In this document: piece by piece, positions 1-10,700 of the stretch
How positions within the stretch are numbered: position 1 is the stretch's first letter
Layout: every line of letters starts with the position of its first letter
Assembly: GCF_008017445.1 (NCBI RefSeq)
Contig: NZ_VRSW01000001.1
Location: 124,001 to 188,000, forward strand
Source of the DNA: Microbacterium mitrae
GTDB taxonomy: Bacteria; Actinomycetota; Actinomycetes; Actinomycetales; Microbacteriaceae
Reading direction: 5' to 3'
DNA length: 64,000 nt
Notes under the pieces: model-generated
What the model was told of the DNA's origin: nothing
What the model saw: the letters and a program-made list of their open reading frames with translations, nothing else
The model's database searches: none
Made by a program: the position numbers and the translations under genes

Positions 1-1
1 G

Positions 2-361
2 CTGGCCGACGTTGAAGCCCTCGTGCAGCGGGTTGCTGCTGAGGCTGGCTACGCGGTGCGTGCGATCCAAAGCAACCACGAGGGTGTCCTGATTGACGCG
101 ATTCACGACGCCCGCACCACGTGTGCCGGCATTGTCATCAATCCGGGTGGGCTGACTCACACCTCCGTCGTGCTGCGCGACGCACTCACCGGCGTATCGC
201 TGCCCTTCGCTGAGGTGCACATTTCTGACGTTTACGAGCGTGAGTCGTTCCGCCATCACTCCTATCTCACCGACGTTGCCGCCGTGCATGTGGTGGGCGA
301 GGGTATCGACGGCTACGCACGCGCGACGCGCGAACTCATCGAGTACATCAACGCCCACTGA
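2..361 (+). CDS. aroQ: 3-dehydroquinate dehydratase type II, 5' end cut by window
   Basis: The visible 119 residues are the C-terminal three quarters of a type II dehydroquinase, which converts 3-dehydroquinate to 3-dehydroshikimate in the shikimate pathway. Seen: QSNHEG, then [17 protein letters not shown] (substrate-binding Asn and loop), then EVHISD (catalytic His region) and ESFRHHSY (active-site Arg). The family is normally about 145 residues, so roughly 25 N-terminal residues lie outside the window. The reading frame is open from base 2, and the internal GTG at 23 is not the start. It precedes efp, as in many actinobacteria, but the pepQ gene often found between them is absent. Confidence 0.93.
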   Translation: MADVEALVQRVAAEAGYAVRAIQSNHEGVLIDAIHDARTTCAGIVINPGGLTHTSVVLRDALTGVSLPFAEVHISDVYERESFRHHSYLTDVAAVHVVGEGIDGYARATRELIEYINAH

Positions 362-392
362 CGCGCTCAAACAGCGCTCAGGCACAATCACG

Positions 393-398
393 TAGACT
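393..398 (+). promoter_or_regulatory. -10 box TAGACT of efp-nusB
   Basis: TAGACT lies 52 bases before the efp ATG, in the gap after aroQ. The same hexamer precedes many other genes in this window, which supports it as the main housekeeping -10 box. The efp start has no clear Shine-Dalgarno sequence. Confidence 0.6.
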
Positions 399-450
399 GT
401 TTGGCTGGACGCATTCGTCCACCAACCTCACGAACGGACATACATTCCTT

Positions 451-1011
451 ATGGCATCGACCGCAGACATCAAAAACGGTGTCGTCCTTTCGATCGACGG
501 ACAGCTCTGGAGCGTTATTGAGTTCCAGCACGTGAAGCCTGGCAAGGGTGGCGCGTTTGTTCGCACGAAGCTGAAGAACGTCGTTTCGGGCAAGACCGTT
601 GACCGCACCTACAACGCTGGCGCCAAGATCGAGATCGAGAACGTCGATCGCCGTGACTTCCAGTACCTCTACAACGATGGCGATGGCTTCGTCTTCATGG
701 ACGTCGCAGACTACGACCAGCTCACCGTTCCGGCCGCGACCGTTGGCGACGCCGCCAACTTCCTGCTGGAAAACCAGATGGTCACCATCGCGCTCAACAA
801 TGGCACCCCGCTGTACCTTGACCTGCCGGCGTCCGTCATTCTCGAAGTGACCTACACCGAGCCCGGTCTGCAGGGCGACCGCACATCTGCCGGCACCAAG
901 CCTGCAACCGTTGAGACGGGCTACGAGATTCAGGTTCCGCTGTTCCTGGAGACCGGAACCAAGATCAAGGTTGACACTCGCACGGGCGAGTACCTGGGTC
1001 GCGAAAAGTAA
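451..1011 (+). CDS. efp: Translation elongation factor P
   Basis: EF-P binds the ribosome between the P and E sites and relieves stalling at polyproline. The 186 residues match the family length, with a KOW-like N-terminal domain followed by two OB folds. The tip loop reads [10 protein letters not shown] with Lys32 at the position that is modified in proteobacteria. Actinobacterial EF-Ps are reported to work with an unmodified lysine in a rigid PGKGP loop; here the residue after the central glycine is Gly rather than Pro. No modification enzyme is encoded nearby. nusB starts one base after the stop codon, so the two genes are probably co-transcribed. Confidence 0.97.
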   Translation: MASTADIKNGVVLSIDGQLWSVIEFQHVKPGKGGAFVRTKLKNVVSGKTVDRTYNAGAKIEIENVDRRDFQYLYNDGDGFVFMDVADYDQLTVPAATVGDAANFLLENQMVTIALNNGTPLYLDLPASVILEVTYTEPGLQGDRTSAGTKPATVETGYEIQVPLFLETGTKIKVDTRTGEYLGREK

Positions 1012-1012
1012 A

Positions 1013-1423
1013 TTGGGCGCTCGTACGAAGGCGCGCAAACGCGCGCTCGACATTCTGTATTCGGCCGACGTTCGCGGCGACGACATTGGCGTAACGCTTG
1101 CCGCCGAGGCGACGCGCGCTGCGGCTGAGCCCGCACGCGCTGCCTCCTGGCTGTACGCACGCGAAATCGTTGACGGCGTCATCGACCACCAGAGCGAAAT
1201 TGATGAGCAGATCGCGACGCACAGCCGCGACTGGAAGATTGAGCGCATGCCCGTCGTCGATCGTGCACTTTTGCGTATCGGCGTGTGGGAGATTCTCTTC
1301 AACGAGGAGATTCCGACCGCCGTCGCTATCGATGAAGCGGTTGATCTTGCCAAGGAGTTCTCCTCCGACGAGGCAGGTCCGTTCGTTCATGGCGTGCTGG
1401 CACGCATCGCACGCTCTTCGTAA
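1013..1423 (+). CDS. nusB: Transcription antitermination factor NusB
   Basis: NusB joins NusE (S10) on boxA RNA in the rRNA antitermination complex. The all-helical protein starts GARTKARKRALDILYSAD, typical of the family N terminus, and contains the conserved DRALLRIGVWE and PTAVAIDEAVDLAKEFSS segments. I chose the TTG at 1013, one base after the efp stop, because it gives the usual 136-residue length and start; upstream in-frame codons lie inside efp. The rare start codon and tight spacing suggest that translation depends on efp. A strong terminator follows. Confidence 0.95.
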   Translation: MGARTKARKRALDILYSADVRGDDIGVTLAAEATRAAAEPARAASWLYAREIVDGVIDHQSEIDEQIATHSRDWKIERMPVVDRALLRIGVWEILFNEEIPTAVAIDEAVDLAKEFSSDEAGPFVHGVLARIARSS

Positions 1424-1435
1424 TCACGACGCTTC

Positions 1436-1478
1436 AACGCTGAGGCCCCGACCACTCGTCGGGGCCTCAGCGTTTTGT
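1436..1478 (+). terminator. Rho-independent terminator after nusB
   Basis: A perfect 17-bp stem (1436-1452 with 1458-1474) with a CACTC loop is followed by TTTTGTC. It ends the aroQ/efp/nusB transcript. Confidence 0.93.
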
Positions 1479-1515
1479 CACGGCCGCATTCAGCGTGATC
1501 GCTGGGCGGCACGCG

Positions 1516-1521
1516 TAGACT
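1516..1521 (+). promoter_or_regulatory. -10 box TAGACT of the MBL/Rieske gene
   Basis: TAGACT sits 33 bases before the ATG. A strong AGGAGGT Shine-Dalgarno (1537-1543) lies 5 bases before the start. Confidence 0.65.
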
Positions 1522-1548
1522 CAATTCGTTCCACACAGGAGGTAGAAA

Positions 1549-3135
1549 ATGCGGATCACAGGGCTCGGCCATGCCGGAATGTTCATTGAAACGGCGGGCG
1601 GAAACATCCTCGCTGACCCGTGGGTAAAGCCCGCGTTCTTCGGTTCTTGGTTCCCCTTCCCAGACAACCGCGGCCTCGACTGGGAGAAGTACGGCCGCGA
1701 GGCTGACTTCCTCTACATCAGCCACCGCCACCGCGATCACTTTGACCCGTGGCTGCTGCAGACCTACGTCTCTAAAGACATTGAGGTGCTGCTGCCTGAC
1801 TACCCGACAGACGACCTTGAGCAAGACATTCGTGCGCTCGGCTTCACCAACATCACCTACACGCAGGCTGGCGAAGTCATCGAACGTGGTCCGCTGCGAC
1901 TCATGATCACGCCGCTGCGCGCGCCGTCCGACGGCCCCATCGGCGACTCGTCGCTGTCCATCGATGACGGCACCGCCTCGATCCTGAACCAGAACGACTC
2001 GCACCCACTCGACCTGGAAGCGCTGATGTCGTTCGGCAAGCCCGACGCCTACTTCACGCAGTTCTCCGGCGCGATCTGGTGGCCGATGGTCTACGACCTG
2101 CCGGCCGACGCAAAGCAGAACTTCGCGCACCTCAAGCGCGAAGCGCAGCACAAGCGCGCGATGTTCTACATCGAGAAGGTCGATGCCCCGCACGTCTTCC
2201 CGATGGCGGGTCCGCCGATGTTCCTCCGCGACGATCTGATCGACAACAACGGGCTCGGCCGCAACGGGTCGGTGGGCATCTTCACCGACCAGGTCGAATT
2301 CATCGACCGGATGAAGCAGGAGGCCCCGCAGTACGAGGGGCACGTGTTCTTCCCCGGCACCGTCGTCGAGGTCAATGGTTCCGACATCTCCGTCGAGCAG
2401 ACGTTTTTCTCACAGGAGGAGATCGATCGCATCTTCGCCGACAAGTGGGCCTACCTTGACGAACAGCGCGCCTCGCGCCAGCAGGAGATCGCCGACGAGA
2501 TCGCCTCGCGTGCGGCGGTGCTGGAGCCGGCCGAAATGATGGCGGCCTTGAAGGAATGGTGGGAACCACTGATGCGTCGCGCGCGCATCATGCGTAACGG
2601 CGTCGGCGGCCCGGTGCGCTACACCATTGGCGAGCTCGACATGGTGGTGGACTTTCCCAAGGCGAAGATCCGCGAGTATGCGGGGGAGGAGTGCGAGTTC
2701 TGGTTCCGCATTCCCGCTGACCTCGTCTCGACCAACATTCGCGATGGCGAAATCGACTGGTCAAACTCCATCTTCTTGTCGATGCAGTTCGAAACGACGC
2801 GTCAGGGCAAGTTCAACGAGTTCATCTACACGTTTATGAAATGCCTCTCGCGTGACCGTATCGAGTACACCGAGAACTGGTACTCCGAGCAGACCGACCA
2901 GACCGAAGACGCCGAGGTTGGCGACTGGATCGTACAACGCCGCTGCCCGCACCTGCGCGCAGACCTCACCAAGACCGGCAAGATCGACGAAGACGGCGTT
3001 CTGACGTGCTCGCTGCATGACTGGAAGTGGGACTTGAACACGGGCAAGTGCCTCACCACGCAGGGCCACCCGATTCGGGCGAAGAAGATGGGCGACGAGG
3101 TCTCCCACGCCGCCCTCGCACCCGCGAACGTCTAA
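1549..3135 (+). CDS. Metallo-beta-lactamase-fold hydrolase fused to a C-terminal Rieske domain
   Basis: A 528-residue two-domain protein. The N-terminal half is a UlaG-like metallo-beta-lactamase fold with the metal motif HRHRDH at residues 59-64. The C-terminal end carries a Rieske [2Fe-2S] motif, C466-P-H468 and C487-S-L-H490. The same two folds occur in CMP-N-acetylneuraminate hydroxylase, but there the Rieske domain is N-terminal. I infer a cytosolic redox enzyme; the substrate is unknown and no partner gene lies beside it. It is flanked by terminators on both sides and has its own promoter and Shine-Dalgarno, so it is a single-gene unit between nusB and the pyr operon. Confidence 0.85.
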   Translation: MRITGLGHAGMFIETAGGNILADPWVKPAFFGSWFPFPDNRGLDWEKYGREADFLYISHRHRDHFDPWLLQTYVSKDIEVLLPDYPTDDLEQDIRALGFTNITYTQAGEVIERGPLRLMITPLRAPSDGPIGDSSLSIDDGTASILNQNDSHPLDLEALMSFGKPDAYFTQFSGAIWWPMVYDLPADAKQNFAHLKREAQHKRAMFYIEKVDAPHVFPMAGPPMFLRDDLIDNNGLGRNGSVGIFTDQVEFIDRMKQEAPQYEGHVFFPGTVVEVNGSDISVEQTFFSQEEIDRIFADKWAYLDEQRASRQQEIADEIASRAAVLEPAEMMAALKEWWEPLMRRARIMRNGVGGPVRYTIGELDMVVDFPKAKIREYAGEECEFWFRIPADLVSTNIRDGEIDWSNSIFLSMQFETTRQGKFNEFIYTFMKCLSRDRIEYTENWYSEQTDQTEDAEVGDWIVQRRCPHLRADLTKTGKIDEDGVLTCSLHDWKWDLNTGKCLTTQGHPIRAKKMGDEVSHAALAPANV

Positions 3136-3145
3136 CGCGATCGTA

Positions 3146-3179
3146 CGCAAAGGACTCACCACCTGGTGGGTCCTTTGCG
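3146..3179 (+). terminator. Hairpin after the MBL/Rieske gene
   Basis: CGCAAAGGAC pairs with GTCCTTTGCG around an inner CACCA/TGGTG stem. There is no T-run, so it is a weaker terminator than others here. It lies upstream of the pyrR -10 box and is therefore not part of the pyr leader. Confidence 0.6.
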
Positions 3180-3194
3180 CATATGTGGGCGCGG

Positions 3195-3200
3195 TAGACT
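3195..3200 (+). promoter_or_regulatory. -10 box TAGACT of the pyr operon
   Basis: TAGACT gives an expected transcript start near 3207 and a short leader of about 46 bases before pyrR, containing the PyrR-binding hairpin. Confidence 0.65.
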
Positions 3201-3223
3201 GACAGAGTCAGCAACCTTTAACA

Positions 3224-3239
3224 CCGTCCAGAGAGGCGG
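3224..3239 (+). promoter_or_regulatory. PyrR-binding RNA hairpin in the pyr leader
   Basis: The leader contains TCCAGAGAGGCGG, matching the known PyrR binding-loop consensus (TCC-GNGAGG). It folds as CCG-T-CC with an AGAGA loop closed by GG-CGG. It ends 13 bases before the pyrR ATG, overlapping or abutting the ribosome binding site (GAAGGGAG). No separate terminator hairpin is visible, so UMP-dependent PyrR binding probably blocks translation initiation, as proposed for mycobacteria. Confidence 0.75.
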
Positions 3240-3252
3240 AGAAGGGAGCGGA

Positions 3253-3783
3253 ATGAGCACGCGTGTTGTGCTTCAGGAAGCCGATATCACACGGGCTTTG
3301 ACCCGTATCGCACACGAAATCATCGAGTCCAATAAGGGCACGGATTCCCTCGTTCTGTTGGGAATCCCCACCCGCGGCGTGAATCTCGCCCAGCGAATTG
3401 GTGCTCTGATTTCGTCCATCTCGGGCGAAGAGATCCCCACCGGATCCCTCGATGTCACGATGTTTCGTGATGACCTCGCCCGCCAGCCGGTGAGAAGCCC
3501 GGGGCCGACGATCATCCCCGACGGCGGCGTTGATGCCAAGACCGTCGTTCTTGTCGACGACGTGCTGTTCTCCGGTCGTTCCATTCGCGCGGCGCTTGAC
3601 GCGCTCGGCAGTGTCGGGCGTCCGCAGGTCGTGCGACTCGCGACGCTGATCGATCGTGGGCACCGCGAACTGCCGATTCGTCCCGACTTTGTCGGCAAGA
3701 ACCTTCCCAGCGCGCGTGAGGAACGCGTGCGTGTGCGACTGGTTGAAACCGACGGCATTGACGAGGTGACGATCGAATCATGA
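3253..3783 (+). CDS. pyrR: Bifunctional pyr operon RNA-binding regulator / uracil phosphoribosyltransferase
   Basis: PyrR senses UMP/PRPP and binds pyr mRNA; most members also have weak uracil phosphoribosyltransferase activity. The 176 residues contain the type I PRTase PRPP loop [13 protein letters not shown] (98-110) and the family segments [12 protein letters not shown] and [10 protein letters not shown]. The start at 3253 follows a GAAGGGAG ribosome binding site and the PyrR-binding hairpin; a longer in-frame extension would run through the promoter. The stop overlaps the pyrB start (ATGA), so it heads the operon pyrR-pyrB-pyrC-orf-carA-carB-pyrF-gmk and probably regulates itself. Confidence 0.95.
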   Translation: MSTRVVLQEADITRALTRIAHEIIESNKGTDSLVLLGIPTRGVNLAQRIGALISSISGEEIPTGSLDVTMFRDDLARQPVRSPGPTIIPDGGVDAKTVVLVDDVLFSGRSIRAALDALGSVGRPQVVRLATLIDRGHRELPIRPDFVGKNLPSAREERVRVRLVETDGIDEVTIES

Positions 3784-4748
3784 GGCACCTGCTTGACACC
3801 CAGTTTCTCGCCAAGGATGATGCGCTGCGCATTCTCGACGTGGCCGAAGACATGGTCGACTCGCAGACTCGCGAGATCAAGAAACTTCCGACCCTGCGCG
3901 GCAAGACCGTCGTCAACCTCTTCTTTGAAGACTCCACGCGCACCCGAATCTCGTTTGAGGCGGCAGCCAAGCGACTCTCCGCCGACGTCATCAACTTCGC
4001 GGCCAAAGGTTCCAGCGTTTCTAAGGGCGAAAGCCTGCAAGACACCGCACAAACCCTGCAAGCCATGGGCGCCGATGCTGTCGTGATTCGACACGGCGCC
4101 TCCGGCGCGCCGCGCACGTTGGCAACGAGCGGTTGGATCAGCGCCGGCGTGGTGAATGCCGGAGATGGAACGCACGAGCATCCGACACAAGCGCTGCTCG
4201 ACGCGTTCACGATCCGCAAGCGGTTGCACGGCGCGGCGAGCCGCGGCAAAGACCTCTCGGGAGCCAAGGTCACGATTGTCGGCGACATTCTGCACTCGCG
4301 GGTTGCCCGCTCCAACGTATGGCTCCTGCGCACGCTGGGCGCCGCCGTCACGCTTGTCGCGCCGCCCACCCTGGTTCCGCAAGACGTGCGTGCGTGGCCG
4401 GTCACCGTCGAGTACTCGCTGGATGCGGCGATCGCGGCCGCGCCCGACGCGCTGATGATGTTGCGAATCCAATCCGAACGCATGAATGCGGCATATTTCC
4501 CCACTGAGCGGGAGTATTCCCGCCTCTGGGGTCTGGATCCGGAACGATTGAACGCTCTGCCAGAGGGTACGATGGTTATGCACCCCGGCCCCATGAACCG
4601 CGGACTGGAAATTTCCTCCGCCGCTGCTGATTCTGCGCGCTCGACGGTGCTAGAACAGGTCGCGAACGGCGTTGCCGTGCGCATGGCTGTGCTTTATCTC
4701 CTGCTGGCCGGAGAACGAACCCACGAGGAACGAGAGGATGACCGATGA
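3780..4748 (+). CDS. pyrB: Aspartate carbamoyltransferase catalytic subunit
   Basis: It condenses carbamoyl phosphate with L-aspartate, the first committed pyrimidine step. At 322 residues it has DSTRTR at 51-56 (carbamoyl phosphate site), the SKGES loop near 81-85 and HPTQALLDA in the middle, with the LRIQSER aspartate loop later. No pyrI regulatory subunit is present, as is usual in actinobacteria, so control is probably through PyrR. It overlaps pyrR and pyrC by 4 bases each. Confidence 0.97.
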   Translation: MRHLLDTQFLAKDDALRILDVAEDMVDSQTREIKKLPTLRGKTVVNLFFEDSTRTRISFEAAAKRLSADVINFAAKGSSVSKGESLQDTAQTLQAMGADAVVIRHGASGAPRTLATSGWISAGVVNAGDGTHEHPTQALLDAFTIRKRLHGAASRGKDLSGAKVTIVGDILHSRVARSNVWLLRTLGAAVTLVAPPTLVPQDVRAWPVTVEYSLDAAIAAAPDALMMLRIQSERMNAAYFPTEREYSRLWGLDPERLNALPEGTMVMHPGPMNRGLEISSAAADSARSTVLEQVANGVAVRMAVLYLLLAGERTHEEREDDR

Positions 4749-6046
4749 GCGAACGGATTCTCATCTCGGGAGCACAGATCGAAGGCGGCGCGGCCGCCGA
4801 CATCCTGATTGCAGATGGCCGCATCGTTGAAGTTGGAACGGCGCTGAGCGACAAAGACGCGCGGCGAATCGACGCCGACGGCCTGGTTGCCCTTCGCGGT
4901 CTTGTTGATCTTCACACGCATTTGCGTGAGCCGGGCTACGAGGCGTCTGAAACGATCTTGACCGGCACGCGTGCCGCGGCCGCCGGTGGTTTCACCGCCG
5001 TGTTCGCCATGCCGAACACCTCGCCGGTCGCTGACACCGCGGGTGTCGTGGAGCAGGAGCTTGCTCTCGGCGAGGCCGCCGGGTACGCAACGGTACAGCC
5101 GATTGGCGCGGTCACCGTTGGTCAAAAGGGTGAGCGCCTTGCCGAGCTCGGCGCGATGGCCGCGTCGCGCGCCAACGTTCGCGTTTTCAGTGACGACGGT
5201 TTCTGCGTTTTCGATCCGCTCATCATGCGTCGCGCGCTCGAGTATGTGAAGAGCTTTAACGGCGTCATCGCGCAGCACGCGCAAGACCCGCGCCTCACCG
5301 AAGGTGCCCAGATGAACGAGGGTGCCGTTTCGGCTGAGCTCGGGCTCACCGGCTGGCCCGCGGTTGCCGAAGAGTCGATCATTGCGCGTGACGTGCTCCT
5401 CGCCGAACACGTTGGTTCACGCCTGCACGTGTGCCACCTCTCTACCGCTGGCTCGGTCGACATCATTCGCTGGGCCAAGAAGCGTGGCATCAACGTGACG
5501 GCAGAAGTCACCCCGCATCACCTCCTGCTCACCGACGAGTTGGTGCGTGGCTATGACGCTCGATACAAGGTGAATCCGCCACTTCGTCGTCACGAGGATG
5601 TTCTCGCGGTGCGCGAAGGCCTGGCAGACGGAACCATCGACATCGTCGCGACGGATCATGCGCCGCACCCCTCCGAGAACAAGACGTGCGAGTGGTCCGC
5701 CGCAGCAAACGGCATGGTCGGGCTGGAAAGCGCCCTTCGTGTAGTTCACGCGGCGATGGTGGAGACCGGGCTGCTGGGCTGGGATGACGTTGCTCGCGTG
5801 ATGTCAAGCGCACCCGCGCGCATCGGTAGCCTCGCCGGTCACGGAACACCGATCGCGACAGGGGAGCCGGCAGAACTCACGCTCTACGACCCGTCCGTTC
5901 GAGGCACGTTCCAGGTCGGTGACCTGCGCGGCCGAAGCGTCAACTCGCCCTACCTCGGCACCGAACTGCCTGGTCAGGTTCGGTTCACCATTCATCGCGG
6001 ATACCTCACGGTCGCCGACGGCGAGTTGGTGGAGGTGAACGCATGA
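4745..6046 (+). CDS. pyrC: Dihydroorotase
   Basis: A zinc amidohydrolase that cyclises carbamoyl aspartate to dihydroorotate. The 433 residues show the type I dihydroorotase pattern: [10 protein letters not shown] at 55-64 (metal ligands and substrate Arg), QHAQDPRL and HVCHLST histidines in the middle, and ATDHAPHP near the C-terminal third with the catalytic Asp. It overlaps pyrB upstream and the next membrane gene downstream by 4 bases, so it is translationally coupled in the pyr operon. Confidence 0.97.
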   Translation: MSERILISGAQIEGGAAADILIADGRIVEVGTALSDKDARRIDADGLVALRGLVDLHTHLREPGYEASETILTGTRAAAAGGFTAVFAMPNTSPVADTAGVVEQELALGEAAGYATVQPIGAVTVGQKGERLAELGAMAASRANVRVFSDDGFCVFDPLIMRRALEYVKSFNGVIAQHAQDPRLTEGAQMNEGAVSAELGLTGWPAVAEESIIARDVLLAEHVGSRLHVCHLSTAGSVDIIRWAKKRGINVTAEVTPHHLLLTDELVRGYDARYKVNPPLRRHEDVLAVREGLADGTIDIVATDHAPHPSENKTCEWSAAANGMVGLESALRVVHAAMVETGLLGWDDVARVMSSAPARIGSLAGHGTPIATGEPAELTLYDPSVRGTFQVGDLRGRSVNSPYLGTELPGQVRFTIHRGYLTVADGELVEVNA

Positions 6047-6543
6047 CCCGCGAACTTGCCATCGGCATCACGATCGGTGTCGGCGTCTTGATCTTGGCTG
6101 GCATGGCATGGGGTTGGCGACGACGATCCCGGCGCGACTCGGCGCTACAGGCGCCGGTTGGTGAGCTCGGCGGCGACGTCGTGGGCTCGTTCTCCGGCCT
6201 CTACGTTGCGACCACCGAGCACGATGAGCCGCTTAACCGCCTCGCGATCAGGCACCTCGCGTTCCGCTCCAAGGTGACGGCTACCGTCACCACCGAAGGC
6301 ATCAACCTCGTGATGCCTGGCAGCCCGACCATCGGTCTGGCAAAAGCCTCACTCATCGGTGCCGGCCGCGCGACGTGGACCATCGACCGGGTGGTCGAAA
6401 AGGACGGCCTCGTCTTTATCTCGTGGCAGGTCAACGACACCACCGTCGCAGACTCCTATCTGCGCCTGCAGGAGTCCAACCCCACCTCTTTCTTGGAGGC
6501 GCTCGATCGCGTGCTTCCGAACACCACTGCAACAGGAATCTGA
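6043..6543 (+). CDS. Conserved membrane-anchored protein of the actinobacterial pyr operon
   Basis: A 166-residue protein with one N-terminal transmembrane helix (about residues 5-25), a basic stop-transfer stretch WRRRSRRD, and a soluble domain rich in beta strands that would face the cytoplasm. It sits between pyrC and carA, the same place as Rv1382 in Mycobacterium tuberculosis. No catalytic motif is visible and the function is unknown. Its overlap with pyrC and 4-base gap to carA suggest a link to pyrimidine synthesis, perhaps tethering the enzymes to the membrane, but this is inference. Confidence 0.85.
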   Translation: MTRELAIGITIGVGVLILAGMAWGWRRRSRRDSALQAPVGELGGDVVGSFSGLYVATTEHDEPLNRLAIRHLAFRSKVTATVTTEGINLVMPGSPTIGLAKASLIGAGRATWTIDRVVEKDGLVFISWQVNDTTVADSYLRLQESNPTSFLEALDRVLPNTTATGI

Positions 6544-6547
6544 CGCA

Positions 6548-7702
6548 ATGTCTTTGTTTTCAATTGAACCCGCCGTTCTCGTTCTCGAAGACGGCAGCCG
6601 CTTCCCGGGTGCCGCCTACGGTGCCCGTGGCACGACGATCGGCGAGGTTGTCTTCTCCACCGGCATGACCGGCTACCAAGAGACCCTCACCGACCCGAGT
6701 TATGCCGGGCAGATCGTGCTGCAGACCGCGCCGCACATCGGCAACACCGGAATGAATGACGAAGACCCGGAGTCGCGTCGCATCTGGGTTGCGGGCTACA
6801 TCGTGCGTGACCCCTCCCGCGTGGTATCAAACTGGCGTGCCGATGAGTCGCTGGATGCGGCGCTGGAGCGCGACGGCATCGTCGGCATCAGCGGAATCGA
6901 CACCCGCGCTGTGACGCGCATCATCCGTTCCGTCGGTAGCATGCGCGGCGCGATCTTCTCCGGCGACGCCGCAAACATCGCCGACGAAGAACAAATGCGC
7001 ATCGTGCGCGAAGCGCCACTGATGGCCGGTCAAAATCTTTCAGCCGACGTCTCCGTTGCGGTGGCAGAAGTGACGGCAGCGGTGGGCGAGCGCATCGGCA
7101 ACCTTGCCGTCATCGACCTGGGCGTGAAGCAAGCGACCATCAACAACCTCGCCGAGCGTGGCTTCGAGGTACACGTGATGCCGCAGACCAGCTCGATTGA
7201 AGACATCACGGCAATCGAACCCGTCGCCGTGTTCTACTCCAATGGCCCGGGTGACCCGGCAGCATCCGACGGACACGTGGCGTTGCTGCGCAGCGTGCTC
7301 GACGCCGGCTACCCCTTCTTCGGCATCTGCTTCGGCAACCAGCTGCTGGGGCGCGCGCTCGGACTCGGCACCTACAAGTTGCCGTTTGGGCACCGTGGCA
7401 TCAACCAGCCGGTGCTGGATAAGACGACCGGCCGGGTAGAAATCACCGCACACAACCACGGCTTCGCCGTTGATGCGCCCATCGATGGCGCGTTTGACAG
7501 CCCCAACGGCTACGGCAAGGTCGAAGTCAGCCACATTGGCCTGAACGATCAGGTCGTTGAGGGCCTGCGCGCGCTCGACATTCCCGCCTTTAGCGTGCAG
7601 TACCACCCGGAAGCTGCGGCAGGTCCGCACGACGCCAACTACCTGTTTGACCGCTTCCGCGACATGGTCATCGCGCACAACGACACGAAGGACTCGAAGT
7701 AA
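6548..7702 (+). CDS. carA: Carbamoyl phosphate synthase small (glutaminase) subunit
   Basis: It hydrolyses glutamine and channels ammonia to CarB. The start at 6548 gives [16 protein letters not shown], the usual N terminus; longer in-frame readings run back through the previous gene. The 384 residues contain the CPSase small-chain domain and a class I glutamine amidotransferase with nucleophile C261 (GICFGNQ) and H353/E355 (YHPEA). The stop and the carB start overlap as TAATG. Confidence 0.97.
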   Translation: MSLFSIEPAVLVLEDGSRFPGAAYGARGTTIGEVVFSTGMTGYQETLTDPSYAGQIVLQTAPHIGNTGMNDEDPESRRIWVAGYIVRDPSRVVSNWRADESLDAALERDGIVGISGIDTRAVTRIIRSVGSMRGAIFSGDAANIADEEQMRIVREAPLMAGQNLSADVSVAVAEVTAAVGERIGNLAVIDLGVKQATINNLAERGFEVHVMPQTSSIEDITAIEPVAVFYSNGPGDPAASDGHVALLRSVLDAGYPFFGICFGNQLLGRALGLGTYKLPFGHRGINQPVLDKTTGRVEITAHNHGFAVDAPIDGAFDSPNGYGKVEVSHIGLNDQVVEGLRALDIPAFSVQYHPEAAAGPHDANYLFDRFRDMVIAHNDTKDSK

Positions 7703-10700
7703 TGCCGAAGCGCGACGATATCAACAGCGTTCTCGTGATCGGCTCCGGTCCGATCGTCATCGGCCAGGCTGCCGAGTTTGACTACTCCGGCACCCAGGCG
7801 TGCCGTGTGCTGCGCGAGGAGGGCGTGCGCGTCATCCTGGTCAACTCCAACCCGGCCACCATCATGACCGACCCCGACTTCGCGGACGCGACCTACATCG
7901 AACCGATCACCCCCGAGGTCATCGAGACGATCATCGCGAAGGAGAAGCCCGACGCGATTCTGCCGACGCTCGGCGGCCAGACGGCATTGAACGCTGCGAT
8001 GGAGTTGGACGCACTCGGCATTCTCGACAAGTACGGCGTCGAGCTGATCGGTGCCAAGGTCGAAGCGATCAAGAAGGGCGAAGACCGCCAGATCTTCAAG
8101 GATCTGGTGCTCGAATGCGGCGCCGACGTCGCAAAGTCGGTCATCTGCCACACCATGGACGAGCTGCTTGCCGGTGCTGAACTGCTGGGCTACCCGCTCG
8201 TGGTGCGCCCGTCCTTCACCATGGGCGGTCTCGGCTCTGGCTTCGCCTACAACGAAGAAGACCTGCGCCTGATTGGTGGCGCTGGCCTGCACGACTCACC
8301 CACGAACGAGGTGCTGCTTGAGGAGTCAATCCTCGGGTGGAAGGAGTACGAGCTTGAGCTGATGCGCGACACGTCCGACAACACGGTCGTCGTCTGCTCG
8401 ATTGAAAACGTTGACCCGGTTGGTGTGCACACCGGCGACTCGATGACGGTTGCGCCGGCGTTGACCCTCACCGACCGCGAGTACCAGAACCTGCGAAACA
8501 TTGGTATCGAGATCATCCGCGCCGTTGGCGTCGACACCGGTGGCTGCAACATTCAGTTTGCCATTGATCCGACCAACGGTCGCGTCATTGTCATTGAAAT
8601 GAACCCGCGTGTTTCGCGTTCGTCGGCGCTGGCATCGAAGGCGACGGGCTTCCCGATCGCGAAGATCGCCGCGAAGCTGGCCATCGGTTACCGCCTCGAT
8701 GAGATCCCCAACGACATCACCGAGGTCACCCCGGCAAGCTTCGAGCCGACCCTGGACTACGTCGTCGTTAAGGCACCGCGTTTTGCCTTCGAAAAGTTCC
8801 CAGCCGCAGATGCGACGCTGTCGACCACCATGAAGTCGGTGGGCGAGGCCATGGCCATCGGGCGCAACTTCACCACCGCATTGCAGAAGTCGCTGCGATC
8901 CCTCGAAAAGCGTGGCTCCTCGTTCCACTGGGGTGCAGAAGAGCGCTCGGTTGACGAACTGCTGACCATCGCGCAGACGCCCACCGATGGTCGCATCGTG
9001 ACGCTGCAGCAGGCGATGCGCAAGGGCGCGACGATTGAGCAGGCGTTTGACGCCACCGCGATTGACCCGTGGTTCCTCGACCAGATCGCATTGATCAACG
9101 AGGTTGCCGCCGGCATCGCGGCGGAGCCGGAGCTTTCGGAGCACGTGCTGCGGGTCGCGAAAGATCACGGTTTCAGCGATACGCAGATTGCGCAGTTGCG
9201 CGGAACCACGGAGGCCGAGGTTCGCGGCGTACGCCACGGGCTCGGCGTGCGGCCGGTCTACAAGACCGTCGATACGTGTGCCGGCGAATTTCCGGCGCTC
9301 ACGCCGTACCACTACTCGTCGTACGACACGGAGACCGAGGTTGCCGCCTCCGACCGCACCAAGGTGGTCATCATTGGTTCCGGCCCGAACCGCATCGGTC
9401 AGGGCATTGAGTTTGACTACTCGTGCGTGCACGCCTCGTTTGCGCTCTCAGACGCCGGCTACGAGACGATCATGGTCAACTGCAACCCGGAGACGGTGTC
9501 GACTGACTACGACACCTCCGATCGCCTGTACTTTGAGCCGCTGACGCTGGAAGACGTGCTGGAGATTCTGCACGCAGAATCGCAGTCCGGCACGATTCTG
9601 GGCGTGGTGTGCCAGCTGGGCGGCCAGACACCGCTCGGTCTTGCCCAGGGCATTCAAGACGCCGGCTACACGATTCTCGGCACCAGCCCGGAGGCCATCG
9701 ACGCGGCGGAGGAACGCGCTCAATTCAGCGCGATTCTCGACAACGCTGGTCTGGTGGCGCCCCGCCACGGAACCGCGACCGACGTTGCCGGCGCGGTGAA
9801 GATTGCCGAGGAGATCGGCTACCCGGTGCTGGTGCGCCCGAGCTTCGTGCTCGGCGGACGCGGCATGGAGATTGTCTACGACACCGCCTCGCTGCGCGAC
9901 TACTTCGTGCGCATGGATGGTCAAGCCATCATCGGCGAAGGCCGACCGCTCCTGGTCGATCGCTTCCTTGACGACGCGATTGAACTTGACGTTGACGCGC
10001 TGTACGACGGTCACGAGCTCTACATCGGTGGTGTGATGGAACACCTCGAAGAGGCGGGCATCCACTCCGGCGACTCCTCCTGCACGCTGCCGCCGATGTC
10101 GCTCGGTCGCAGTGACATCGATCGGGTGCGCACGGCAACACTCGGTATTGCCGAGGGTGTTGGGGTTCGCGGACTCCTGAACGTGCAGTTCGCGATCTCC
10201 GCCGACGTGCTCTACGTCATCGAGGCAAACCCCCGCGCCAGCCGCACGGTTCCGTTTGTCTCCAAGGCCCTGGGAATTCCGCTCGCCAAGGCAGCCAGCC
10301 GCATCATGACCGGCTCCACCATCGCCGAGCTGAAGGCCGAAGGCCTGCTGCCCGCGCAGGATGGCTCCCGCGTGCCGCTGGATGCGCCGGTCGCCGTGAA
10401 AGAGGCGGTTCTTCCGTTCAAGCGATTCCGCACGAAAGACGGCCAGACTGTTGACTCCGTGCTCGGCCCGGAGATGCGGTCCACGGGTGAAGTCATGGGT
10501 ATCGACCGCGACTTCCCGACCGCCTTCGCCAAGAGCCAGGCCGGCGCTTACGGCGGAATCCCGCGTTCCGGCACCGTCTTCATCTCGGTTGCTGACTCTG
10601 ACAAGCGCGCCGTAATTCTGCCCGCGCACCGCCTGCAGCAGCTGGGCTACAAGCTGGTCGCGACTGAGGGAACCGCTGAGGTTCTCGCGCGCAACGGCAT

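Noticed and set aside
388..1353. Minus-strand open frame of 321 codons opposite efp and nusB.
   Set aside because: It overlaps two well-defined plus-strand genes and has no recognisable domain.
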